Assembly (NCBI RefSeq): GCF_014633365.1
Contig: NC_068338.1
Span: 15,448,616-15,512,615, forward strand
Length of the DNA: 64,000 nucleotides
From: Diospyros lotus
Taxonomy: Eukaryota; Streptophyta; Magnoliopsida; Ericales; Ebenaceae
Reading direction: 5' to 3'
Each line of letters opens with the position of its first letter. Positions within the stretch are counted from its first letter, which is position 1. This document shows positions 1 to 8,559 of the stretch, in pieces. Position numbers and translations under genes: made by a program. Under the pieces are notes generated by a model that worked only from the letters and a program-made list of their open reading frames with translations, had not been told where the DNA came from and searched no databases.

Positions 1-547
1 CATATTTACACTTCTTTAGTTTAAGTAAATGTCCTCATTTTGTTTAATTTATATTTTACCTTCCATTTACTTTAATACATAAATGTAAATAAGAAAGTAC
101 CCCCCATTTGGATTCAATAAAAAATATCTAAAAAATCAAAATCCATAAGAATAAAAAAGTAGAATTTGGATTTTAGTAGGAACTTAGGATTTTGCGATTT
201 TACCACCTCCAAGATATACACTTTTCATTTCTTGAAAAATTCATTAAAAATCATTTTATCACTAATGAATGTTAACTATTGAATTACCGGGAGTTAGTTT
301 TCTAAAACTAAAACATTTTTATATATGTCTCCTTATAAGGTGCTCTAACCTTCCAGACTTAGAAAAATATGACTTTGAATTCTCGATACTTGAAATTCAT
401 TTGGTTTTCATTCTCACAAAATAATACTTAATATTGAAATTGATTTATGTTGAAAACCACAACCTTGATTCATAACTTAGGGATTAATTAAAATATTATT
501 TTTCATCATCAAAACTAAGTATATAAAAGTAAAACAACAGGCGGGTG
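1..547. other. AT-rich intergenic sequence, no gene seen
   Basis: This stretch has no open reading frame with recognisable protein character and no RNA gene. It is dominated by A/T runs. It may include the interior of the CACTA-type element whose terminus lies just to the right, but no matching second terminus was found. Confidence 0.5.
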
Positions 548-727
548 GGAGAAATTAAAAATTTTAATTTTGTTTTAATTTAAAATCGCCACTAAAATTA
601 AAAAAAAAATTATCGGCTGTTGAAAAATTGCCGCTATATATTTTAAAAATCGCCGCTAAATGCTCCGCGACGGTTGATTTAGCGGCAATTTTGAAAACCG
701 CCACTAAATGCCAGTTTTTTTGTAGTG
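548..727 (-). mobile_element. CACTA-type transposon terminus (fragment)
   Basis: Read on the minus strand, the segment begins at 727 with CACTACAAAAAAACTGGC, the CACTA terminus that names the En/Spm superfamily. It is followed by alternating subterminal repeats of the type TAGTGGCGG / GCCGCTAAA at 585-710. Such inverted subterminal motifs bind the transposase in CACTA elements. No partner terminus or transposase is seen within the window, so this is either a truncated end or a non-autonomous copy whose other end is degraded. Confidence 0.5.
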
Positions 728-1241
728 ACCCTTCGCACTTGGGTAGCGCCCAACAAACGCCCTTTTCCCAAATGAGCATCCTCGGATCTTGAAGCCACAT
801 GCAGCATCACCAAGCTGCCACCTATCACACATCCAAGAGATTTCTAGTCACCACCCAAATAGCACCCCCACCCTCCAGGAAAAACGCCCTCGAACCTCAA
901 GGCCACGTGCAGTATAGACCGACGAGTAAAGAATATTGCCCCACTTACTCATCTCGGGCCGACCTTAAAATGGCTCAGAGTCATCACCCCAGCAAAAACA
1001 AAATCATCTTAACCGACCACCTCGGCCCCACCTAATCCGACTCTCTAAAACTACCACACACAACAAAATTGCTTAGGCTCCCATCTTCTAACTCGAACGC
1101 TCATTACTCGAGCATTCGACCTGGGGGGCTGTGGACCGTACGGGCCCAATCTCGGCCCCTCTCCTTAGGCCCAATCTCGGCCCTCCTTAGGCCTAATCTT
1201 GTCTTCATTTCAGACCCAGTCTTGGCCCAACACTTGCTTGC

Positions 1242-1468
1242 TGTAATACCCCGAGATCCCAGAGAAGTTAGTATATATCGAGAATAGTGTAAGAAAGGAA
1301 ACAACACCAGCTGGATACCTTTTGGGGTGAATATTGGCAAAGAACTCCCAAGTTAAGCGTGCTTAACCTGGGGTAATCTAGGGATGGGTGACTCCCCTGA
1401 GAAGTTTGCGTAGGCCCATCAAGGTAAGTTGTTCCGGTCCTTCCTATCACTCGATGCGGGATGTTACA
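1242..1468 (+). repeat. Cassandra A left LTR
   Basis: Direct terminal repeat of 227 bp with TG...CA ends, similar throughout to 1681-1903. It carries the 5S-like block at about 1339-1404. Confidence 0.9.
1339..1404 (+). promoter_or_regulatory. 5S rRNA-like pol III internal promoter in the Cassandra A LTR
   Basis: The segments aagaactcc, agttaagcgtgctt and gggatgggtgac...gagaag occur in the same order and at similar spacing as the box A, intermediate element and box C part of plant 5S rRNA genes. In the Cassandra family these sequences are known to act as an RNA polymerase III promoter. The sequence around them is not 5S-like, so this is not a functional 5S rRNA gene. Confidence 0.8.
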
Positions 1469-1470
1469 GG

Positions 1471-1483
1471 TGGTATTAGAGCC
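1471..1483 (+). other. Primer binding site (initiator tRNA-Met type), Cassandra A
   Basis: tggtattagagcc lies two bases after the left LTR. It matches the usual tRNA-iMet primer site except for C to T at the seventh position. Confidence 0.8.
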
Positions 1484-1680
1484 AACCCCCGAGCCTCTGA
1501 GCGCAATGGTGGGGCAAACCTCAGCGAGGAGGCTGAGTCCCAAGGGGGTTATGTGTAGGCCCCTATGGGGGGTGCGTGTAGGCACCTTAGGCGAATCCCA
1601 CATCGGCCATGCAAGGGGGGAGATCTGGGACCGGTTGTAAGGTCGCATAACGAGGACGTTATGTGCTTAAGGGGGGAGAA

Positions 1681-1903
1681 TGTAATACCCCGAGAGCTCA
1701 GAGAAATTAGTATATATCGAGAATAGTGTAAAAAATGAAACAACACCAGCTGGATACCTTTTGGGCTGAATGTTGGCAAAGAACTCCCAAATTAAGCTTA
1801 ACTTGGGGTAATCTAGGGATGGGTGACCCCCCTGGGAAGTTCGCGTAGACCCATCAAGGTAAGTTGTTTCGGTCCTTCCTATTGCTCGATGCGGGATGTT
1901 ACA
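1681..1903 (+). repeat. Cassandra A right LTR
   Basis: Direct terminal repeat of 223 bp. Its 5S-like block (about 1778-1839) has lost the gcgtgctt part through a short deletion, while the gggatgggtgaccc part is kept. It is followed by the target duplication cttgc. Confidence 0.9.
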
Positions 1904-2213
1904 CTTGCCACGACATCATTATGACTCTCACTGGATGTCCGTGCAGCCGTCTCAAATCCCATCCTCATTAATGGTGGATCTCATCCACATTAATGAGGGT
2001 CCCGTCGTCAACATGCTACCACCTGGGAACCTCCACCGGCGCCGGATAGCCAGTCTTATCACCTGCAAACGCAAGATTCATGCATGCAGAACAACGTCTC
2101 CTCCTTCTATATCAACTAGCTCTCTTTAGACCCAAGGTATGTTCTCATTTCTGACCTACTAATACACTGCCTCTTTCTACTCTCTTACTCACTCAACCGT
2201 CGAAGTGCTTGCA

Positions 2214-2638
2214 GGTGCTAACCGCCCCCCAGATGGACCCGTTGCCAGAGCCCGCGCCTCGCCTCCGATCATCCTCATTTGGTTAGGAAGGAACAACAAT
2301 TTCCTTTAATTCAAAATAAATTTACTTTTTGTATGAGTAAGAGAAAACATGTCTAAAAATAATTATCCTTTAATTCAAAATTTAAAAAATCAAATATAAG
2401 TTTTTGAGACATAAATGATTAAAATGAGAAAATATGTCTAAAAGCAATTATCTTTTAATTCAAAATAAATTTACTTTTTTGCATGAATAAGAGAAAATAT
2501 TTATAAAAATATTTTTGTTAATCATTAAAATTTAATTAGTATGAGCAAGTTGGCTCGACATGTACATATTACTTATTTCAATAGGAAAGTCCTATATGAT
2601 CGAACATTAAGTAAACAACTGATAATTATATTACTTTA
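2214..2638. other. Intergenic sequence, no gene seen
   Basis: The first 65 bases are GC-rich and may still belong to the Tat remnant internal region. The rest is AT-rich with short repeats of the phrase gagaaaatatgtctaaaa, seen near 2343, 2429 and 2492. No coding potential is recognisable. Confidence 0.4.
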
Positions 2639-2989
2639 AAGTGATGTTTGTTTAAATAAATATAAGATAAACTTATATTAAAATAAAGTTGAAATAATTT
2701 TTGAATTAATATATGGAATGATCAAAATAAGATTGAGAAACATTCTAATATTTTTTATCAATTTATTTGTTAAATTTTTTTGTAATATACTAAAGGACAT
2801 ATGAGTTATTTTTTTCTTATTTGTAAGGCTTAAGATATACTTATCTTGAGATGAGAGAGAGAAATAAGCATATCTAAAAAATAACAAATAAAAGTCACAT
2901 GACTTCTTTTTCAAGAGTCATAAGATAAGTTTAATAAATATATTAAAAATCATAAAATTTTATATTACTTTTAATTAACAAACACTAAC
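2639..2989. mobile_element. Tourist-like MITE, family 1, copy 1
   Basis: A 351-bp non-coding element with inverted ends. The left end resembles GGTAGTGTTTGTTAA (here aagtgatgtttgttt), and the right end reads attaacaaacactaac. Both sides are flanked by TTA (2636-2638 and 2990-2992), the 3-bp target duplication of PIF/Harbinger elements. Internal phrases such as agatatacttatcttgag and gtcacatgacttctttttc recur in the copy split at 16210/34188. Confidence 0.75.
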
Positions 2990-3129
2990 TTAATACACTG
3001 ACCATAACGTTGTAAGTTGCAAATATAGTGGTATATAAAAGGAAGTATTCTACATAATAGTATACAACCACCTTAACTAGCCAGCATTTAGTGACTCATC
3101 ATAATGATAAACATGCACTATGCAAGGAG

Positions 3130-3423
3130 ATTTGGTTTGGGTTATAATGCTCGTGCCCCTAGACGTTAATCTAACCAAGTGGGAGAATGTTAGATGAGGG
3201 TATTCATTAATGTTCATAACTTTATGAAATCATGGGTTGATTTAATAAAAATAAATAAATAAATAATTGTTATCTAATGAAGTCTTTAATTGCAAGCAAA
3301 TCTTGTACATTTATTTAAAAGTTGAATTAGTTAATGAAGCATATTATTTGTACTCCTTGGACTTATATATAAAAGTCCATACATACATATTAAAATGATA
3401 AAAATATTTCTTCTTTTTCTGCA
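3130..3423 (+). mobile_element. Ty1/copia 3-prime end remnant with short LTR
   Basis: The phrase aaccaagtgggagaa (3173-3187) is a typical copia polypurine tract, directly followed by an LTR-like start tgttagatgaggg at 3188. The following AT-rich segment contains a TATA motif (about 3364-3371) and may end at ctgca near 3423. No second LTR or coding part is present, so only the 3-prime end survives. The right boundary is a guess. Confidence 0.4.
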
Positions 3424-3427
3424 AATT

Positions 3428-3682
3428 TACTCCTCACCCAATGACCCATGGTTGGATTCTCTCTCCTCTCCTCTCCCTTTCCATGGTTGTCTCCAACAAT
3501 AGCTCATCGCCGCCATTTTGTCGCTGTTTTTCGCCTCGTCACCTTGTCGCTTCACGAGAGTGGCAATCAACACGCAAGAGGCGAGGCGAAGGCAACGACA
3601 GGCATTGCTAGAGGACAGCCATGGGAAGGGAGAAAAGATGAGAGAAGAGACAACTATGGCATCAATGGATGAGAAGAGAGAA
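3428..3682. repeat. Imperfect foldback (long hairpin)
   Basis: The left arm (about 3428-3545) is largely complementary to the right arm (about 3565-3682). For example, ctcctcacccaatgacccatggttg on the left pairs with the reverse complement of caactatggcatcaatggatgagaag on the right. Near the loop, ttcgcctcgtcaccttgtcgc pairs with cgcaagaggcgaggcgaa. Predicted peptides on both strands are mirror shadows of this palindrome. It could be a degraded foldback transposon or an inverted duplication. Confidence 0.55.
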
Positions 3683-4229
3683 AGGAAGAGCATGGAAAGG
3701 GCTTTTATAATTTTACAAATTGAGCGATGGTATTTTTGTTATTTGAGTTACCTTTTGTAATTCAAGGTGTAGTCAAAAAAATACAAGTAGCATTTTTATT
3801 ACTTAATGGACACTAAATTAAAAGTTTCAAAGACATAAATTGTTGGTTCTCTTTTTATCTGTAATTGGTGATTTTCTAACTATATTCCATCATTGATAAC
3901 GCCGCGAGTATTCAGTGAAAAATTGTCAATTGAAAGACGTGGGCACAATGAAATGTTAGTACATCATATGCACGTGATAAAGACTCCAATAATTGTGGGT
4001 GGAGAATCCTTTGTGTGACAAATCAGCAATTTGAACACAAAAGGTGTTGGTTATAATGATCTCTTATATTACCAACACGTTGAGTTGCTGTTACATATAA
4101 TATAATAGTAATAAGAAGAAGAAGAAGAAGAAGAAGAATACTATATATTACAAAAGAAATTAAGCATATATAGTATTAATATATGGATCATCATCTAAAT
4201 TAAACTCCATCGAAGTCGAAAACCATCGC
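3683..4229. other. Intergenic sequence downstream of the DRT100-like gene, with a (GAA)n microsatellite
   Basis: AT-rich DNA downstream of the minus-strand LRR gene. It includes an (AAG)n microsatellite at 4113-4138. The 3-prime untranslated region and poly(A) site of the LRR gene should lie in roughly 4000-4229, but no unambiguous poly(A) signal stands out. Confidence 0.45.
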
Positions 4230-5327
4230 TTAACAAGCTCTCAACGGTCGCCCACACAGGCAATCGTTGAAAACAAACGACGACGCTTCGAGATGGACGA
4301 ACGGCTCCCCCTCCGGGATCGGCCCGCACAGGTGGTTGTGGCTCACGTCGAGGTGGCCGATGTACGCCGCCGACGTGATTGACTTCGGAATTGGACCCTT
4401 TAGCAGATTATGCGCCAAATCTATCTCCATAAAGTACGATTTCAACCCGAAAACGTCGGGTATCGTCCCTTCGATCGCGTTTCTGCTCAAGTTCAGAATG
4501 CTAATGGACGAGTTGATCAATGTCGGCGGAATGGTCCCCGAAATCAGGTTTCCGTCGAGGTTTAAGGTGGCCAGAACCGCCATTTTCCCGAGACTCGCCG
4601 GAATGGGCCCCGAAATTCTGTTGAAAGAGAGATCCAAATCGGCGAGTCGATATATGTAAGAGATGGAGATGGGGATCGACCCGGTGAGTCGGTTCCGACT
4701 CAGTAAGGCCCGGCTCAGCATTCGGAGCTTGCCGATGTTACGTGGAATGGTACCGGAGAGCCGATTGTTCCGGAGGTCCAAGTGCATCAACGACGATAGA
4801 TTGGTTACGGATCGGGGTATGGTGCCGCCGATGTTGTTGTCGGCGACGTTCAACACGGAGAGTCGACTCAGCCTGCCAATTTCAGTGGGGATTTCGCCGG
4901 AGATCTTGTTTCCGATCAGGTCGAGGATCCGGAGAAACGGAAGTTTGGAAATGCAGGGTGGGATGGGGCCGGAGATGCCCTTCCAATCGGCGATGGTGAT
5001 GCTGGAGAGGCGGCTGAGCCTGCAGATGGCGGGAGATATGAAGCCGGTCATGAAGCCAGTCCGGTGGGCCTTCTGGAAGATGGGGTCCTCCGACTCGCCG
5101 CGGAGGTTGATGTCGGCGACGCGGCGGGTGGTGGGGTCGCAGCTGACGCCATACCAGTTATGGCAACAGTCGGCGCCCGTCCAGGAGTTGAAGATGCCCA
5201 AGTAGGGTTCATGCAGGGCGGCTTTGAATGCCAGCAAAGCCGCCCGGTCTGCCGGCGGGCAGGACTCCACGGCAGAGCTGACGGCGAGCAAGAGGGCGGT
5301 GATTAAGAGCAAGGAGAAGGAAGCCAT
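4230..5327 (-). CDS. DRT100: DRT100-like secreted leucine-rich-repeat protein
   Basis: A single-exon 365-aa protein, close to the roughly 370 aa usual for DNA-damage-repair/toleration protein 100 (DRT100) relatives. The start at 5327 is chosen because it places a hydrophobic signal peptide first (residues 1-22, MASFSLLLITALLLAVSSAV). An in-frame upstream ATG at 5402 would add an Arg/Glu-rich stretch from a CT microsatellite. An LRRNT cap follows (Cys23, Cys54-Cys55, Cys63, with NSW and WYGVSC-type motifs). About ten plant-type LRRs follow (LxLxxNxxSGxIP, residues about 95-345), then a C-terminal cysteine cap (Cys356, Cys358, Cys365). There is no transmembrane or kinase domain, so it is probably apoplastic. 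The DRT100 name comes from complementation in bacteria; in plants, a role in wall-associated recognition is more likely. The coding region is much more GC-rich than its surroundings and uninterrupted. Confidence 0.92.
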   Translation of the reverse strand: MASFSLLLITALLLAVSSAVESCPPADRAALLAFKAALHEPYLGIFNSWTGADCCHNWYGVSCDPTTRRVADINLRGESEDPIFQKAHRTGFMTGFISPAICRLSRLSSITIADWKGISGPIPPCISKLPFLRILDLIGNKISGEIPTEIGRLSRLSVLNVADNNIGGTIPRSVTNLSSLMHLDLRNNRLSGTIPRNIGKLRMLSRALLSRNRLTGSIPISISYIYRLADLDLSFNRISGPIPASLGKMAVLATLNLDGNLISGTIPPTLINSSISILNLSRNAIEGTIPDVFGLKSYFMEIDLAHNLLKGPIPKSITSAAYIGHLDVSHNHLCGPIPEGEPFVHLEASSFVFNDCLCGRPLRAC

Positions 5328-5360
5328 TGCTGTTTCTCTCTCTACAAGTCCCCACTTGCG

Positions 5361-5379
5361 CTCTCTCTCTCTCTCTCTC
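5361..5379. repeat. (CT)n microsatellite in the DRT100-like 5-prime leader
   Basis: About nine CT units lie 34 bp upstream of the chosen start codon. Read on the gene strand this is a GA-rich leader tract, common in plant 5-prime UTRs. It generates the spurious Arg-Glu repeat in the longer reading frame. Confidence 0.85.
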
Positions 5380-5451
5380 GTCAGGACTGCACATGCATTC
5401 ATGCAGAGTAAATAACTCAGTATATCTGCGTGCTACTGGGAGCGCGGCCAG

Positions 5452-5461
5452 GGTTTATATA
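5452..5461 (-). promoter_or_regulatory. TATA box of the DRT100-like gene
   Basis: The minus strand reads TATATAAACC about 125 bp upstream of the ATG at 5327. That spacing is normal for a plant TATA box plus a leader of about 95 nt, and the leader would contain the GA tract. Confidence 0.6.
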
Positions 5462-5519
5462 TATATAATATCCAGAGGCGGTCCGTATTATAATTGGGAA
5501 ATTAACAAATAAAATATTT

Positions 5520-6695
5520 TATTAAATGAAATCATTGTTTTGTAAAGGTCTGGTAATAATGATTATAATTTTAATATTTATTTTTTATGGATTAAAATGG
5601 AGATAAATTTAAGTGTAATGAATAATGATCTTAATTTAAATATTTAACTGTTTGATTTTTATATTTTTTTATATAAAAAGTCATTTTAATTTTGTACACC
5701 AGATATTGGCTTAAATAACACAATAGACTAGATGGATGGATAATATGGGGCGGGGGGGTGTTATGACGGTTTTGCCCTTGACTATTATATCATTGAGACA
5801 AGTAGGGACTGGAAACAGTGTAACATGGCTTGGAGATAAGCTTTTGCGTTTGGGCAGTCAATTAAAATGGAAGGAAGACAGGTAACAGAGGTAGTGTACC
5901 ACGTGGAACTTGCTTGTCCAGGTTCAAGGATCTACGCCATTATATTTTAACCAAAAATATATAACTAATCAATGAATTATATTTTAACCAATAATAATTG
6001 AATTAATAGTATTAACCAAAAATCATGTATTTTCATATTTTAAAAACAATAACAATCACAATATCATAATCATATTTTAAAAACAATTAATCACAATTAC
6101 GTATCTATAGTTTTTGTTATAAAGAAGAAGTCAAAATAATATATAAAATTATTTTCAAATCAATTAAATATATTTCAATAAAAAAAATTGTGGTACAAGT
6201 AATTTTTAGGATGACAAAAGTAATTGAAAAGAAACCTATAAACGCCCACAGCTTAAAGGTATGGCATACTCTGAACTTCACAACAAAAATAAAAAATAAA
6301 AAAAATATTTAAATATTTAATATATATACATATATATATAGTTTACCTAATAATAAGAATATATATATACAAATGTCAGGGAAATCTTCATCATTATTAT
6401 TATTTAAATCCATCCAACATATCATTTCCCTAACTATTATTGGGCTTTTGATGCGACTCTTAACAGTTGTGTTACCAACCCCTGGTTACTCATCAAAATA
6501 AGTAATTAAATTACAAAATATACTCATAATTGGAATCACCATTTGACATAAAAATTGGCATTAGTGATGCTAACCTCCAATTACTAACTGCCAATTTCAT
6601 ACCCATTAACAAATCAACAAGGGTCATTAAGTTGTCACTTGATTTTTAAAATTCATATATCCAATTAACCCACAAAAAAATACAAGTGTTATTAT
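5520..6695. other. AT-rich intergenic sequence, no gene seen
   Basis: Upstream flank of the DRT100-like gene. It contains AT dinucleotide runs (about 6320-6375) and poly-A/T tracts. No protein-like reading frame and no clear transposon ends were found. Confidence 0.5.
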
Positions 6696-7461
6696 TGTCA
6701 GACTATAACAATTACATTTATTTGTCTAGAATAAGACAAAGAAGAGTTCTTCACCAGAGCTGAGGGTCCGACATGTTGTGAGCGAGGTTAACCAGGTCTG
6801 AACTGGGTCAGAGCTATAGTCCTAGAAGGCCAAAAGAACTAGAGCCCGATGGGGGTTTTCGGGGCCTTTGGAAAGGCCTACCAAGATGGGGTCTTCAGGG
6901 TGACGATGGAAGCATGCCCCAATGGGTCTTCGGGGAGGTCGGCCTTCGAGGAGCATGGCCTTGCCTTAGCCTGCAAACACGAAGGACATTAGACTCCCCT
7001 ATACGATCCTTTCAATGTCTAAGTCAGACAACAATTCAAAAATGATGTCCAAAAATATGTATGTGAATGTCCAATATTAAGCTATAAGATGTCTTTCGTA
7101 TGTCTCGAAGAGGGTATTCCATATGGGTTCTAGAGAGAAAGAGAGAGTCGGGTCCAAATGATATCCCCAAAAAGGTTAGTTTGCCTTCAAAAAGGCAAAT
7201 ATTCATAGACAACTATGTAGGGCCCACAGATGGGTCCAAAAAATGCATCGAGAAGCGCATGCAGAGAGAAGCCAGAAGGCTTGGAGATGTCTTCAAGGTA
7301 AAGCCCCGATGGCTATCTCTAGGTGGTCCCAAAGAAGGCTTCGGGGCTACCAGATGGCTTTAGTCAAAAAAACCCGAAGACGTCTTCGAACTTGCAAAAT
7401 GAATGAAGCCAAACAATTCCCAATTGACCTTTTTAGGTGCTCGGGAGGCTATCCCATAACA
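6696..7461 (-). repeat. Left (3-prime) LTR of the deleted Tat element
   Basis: 766 bp, starting tgtcagactata and ending ccataaca. It aligns with 11127-11975 along its length, sharing phrases such as ggtctagaagg / aaaggcctac / tgggtcttcggggagg. It lacks about 70 bp present near the end of the right copy. Confidence 0.75.
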
Positions 7462-8559
7462 ATAGCTCCCCACTCTTGCCTTGGGCTAAAAGGTGAAGGG
7501 AAGAATATAAGAAATGTGGGTGCCAAGGTGGACTTACTAGGATTAAGCATAGACATGCAAGTGTTTGAAGTAAGACTATACCTGATTCGTTATTCTTTAC
7601 CTTTTTTCCCGCAGATAGGTGTGAGATGCATTATTTTTTGGGCATCCACGCATTGGTCATTAGCGGGCAGTGATACTGTCATTTTCACAGCTAGGGGGAT
7701 GAAACCACTCCAACTTTCAAGATCGTCTCAAACTTACGAATATTATTAGGGTTTACTAGTCATTATCGCTATTCCCCAACTTATTCATGTCTAGGGGAGC
7801 CTAGTAATTTGTTCGTTTAGTGCGTACCCTGGTAGAATGCGAGAAAGAGAATGCTGGTACCCGTAATTTCCTCAAGAAAGGTTCAATCCTAAACGGCTGA
7901 GATAGCGTTCATCAGACACCCTAGTACGACATAGAAATGGAGTATCGCAACCGCTGAGAATGATTTGCAGAGCTGTGACTGCTCTGGGCCAGGATGACTT
8001 GTTGAGCATACATATGTACTTATATAGATATGCACACATGAGAAAGATTCGAGTCCTTAATGACTGGGATGCCGGCTCATCCCCCTTGGAAGAGGAGGAG
8101 ACGAAGATAGCTGCGCAAAAGGTTTATTATGCGCTACACAAGGATATGCTTTAAAAAGTGTCGAGAGTAGTGTAAGGATGCTTTCGTGACCACTGGGGGA
8201 ATGGATCACAATTCTATCTCCTAGGCTTCCTTAAACTTGAAGATATCATCGGGGTGTATCGGTCATCGCCATTAACCCCCAGCTTGTTCATCGCTGAGGA
8301 GCCTGAGTATTTGTTCGTCTAACACTTGCCCTTGCGGAATGCAGAAAGGAGGATGCTGAAGACATATAAAATGTCTTTAAGAGAGGACATGTCCCAAGGA
8401 AGACAATAATGTCTATTATGTACCCCAATGTGGTATAGGCTTTTCCCCTCGCTACTCACAGCATACATAGACATGAATAAGAGCAAGTATAATCGTGAAT
8501 TAAAGGCAAATATGACATTATACCTGGCCACTCACAGTTATGTTGGCGATCAAACCATG
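7462..8559 (-). repeat. 3-prime untranslated region of the deleted Tat element, with a diverged direct duplication
   Basis: The segment near 7755-7890 (gtcattatcgctattcccc ... ggagcct ... tttgttcgt) is repeated in diverged form near 8257-8392 (gtcatcgccattaaccccc ... ggagcct ... tttgttcgt), a period of about 500 bp. No coding sequence is recognisable on either strand. Confidence 0.55.

Larger units (their letters stand above)
1242..1903 (+). mobile_element. Cassandra-type TRIM retrotransposon, copy A
   Basis: This is a complete 662-bp non-coding terminal-repeat retrotransposon in miniature. Two direct LTRs (1242-1468 and 1681-1903) both begin tgtaatacccc and end gatgttaca. The flanks are a perfect 5-bp target duplication, cttgc (1237-1241 and 1904-1908). 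Just inside the left LTR, 1471-1483 reads tggtattagagcc, one mismatch from the primer site complementary to initiator tRNA-Met. A polypurine tract aaggggggagaa (1669-1680) abuts the right LTR. Each LTR holds a block resembling plant 5S rRNA, which defines Cassandra. It encodes no protein, so replication must have used proteins of another LTR element. It is inserted in a Tat-like LTR remnant. Confidence 0.92.
728..2213 (+). mobile_element. Tat-like gypsy 3-prime end and LTR remnant, split by Cassandra A
   Basis: A purine run (ctggggggc, 1121-1129) resembling a polypurine tract is followed by an LTR-like start TG at 1130. After the Cassandra insertion, about 1945-2010, the sequence repeats phrases such as cccatcctcattaatg and cattaatgagggtc. 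These also occur in the LTRs of the Tat element at 17122 and 27661, but in the opposite orientation. The right boundary near 2213 (ends tgcttgca) is approximate. No coding remains are recognisable in 728-1129, which would be the 3-prime internal region. Confidence 0.45.

Noticed and set aside
1339..1404. A real 5S rRNA gene, also considered for 1778-1839, 54723-54790 and 55122-55190
   Set aside because: Only the box A to box C part resembles 5S rRNA. The sequence lies inside paired LTRs with primer sites and target duplications, so it is Cassandra LTR sequence.
4267..5205. Plus-strand frames of 130 and 180 codons
   Set aside because: They are antisense shadows of the DRT100-like LRR gene. 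The repeats are only meaningful on the minus strand.
5328..5402. Upstream in-frame start of the DRT100-like protein at 5402
   Set aside because: It would add 25 residues with an Arg-Glu run from a microsatellite and bury the signal peptide. The start at 5327 fits the family.
7243..7749. A 168-codon plus-strand frame
   Set aside because: It runs through the end of an LTR into the untranslated region of the deleted Tat element and has no recognisable motif.
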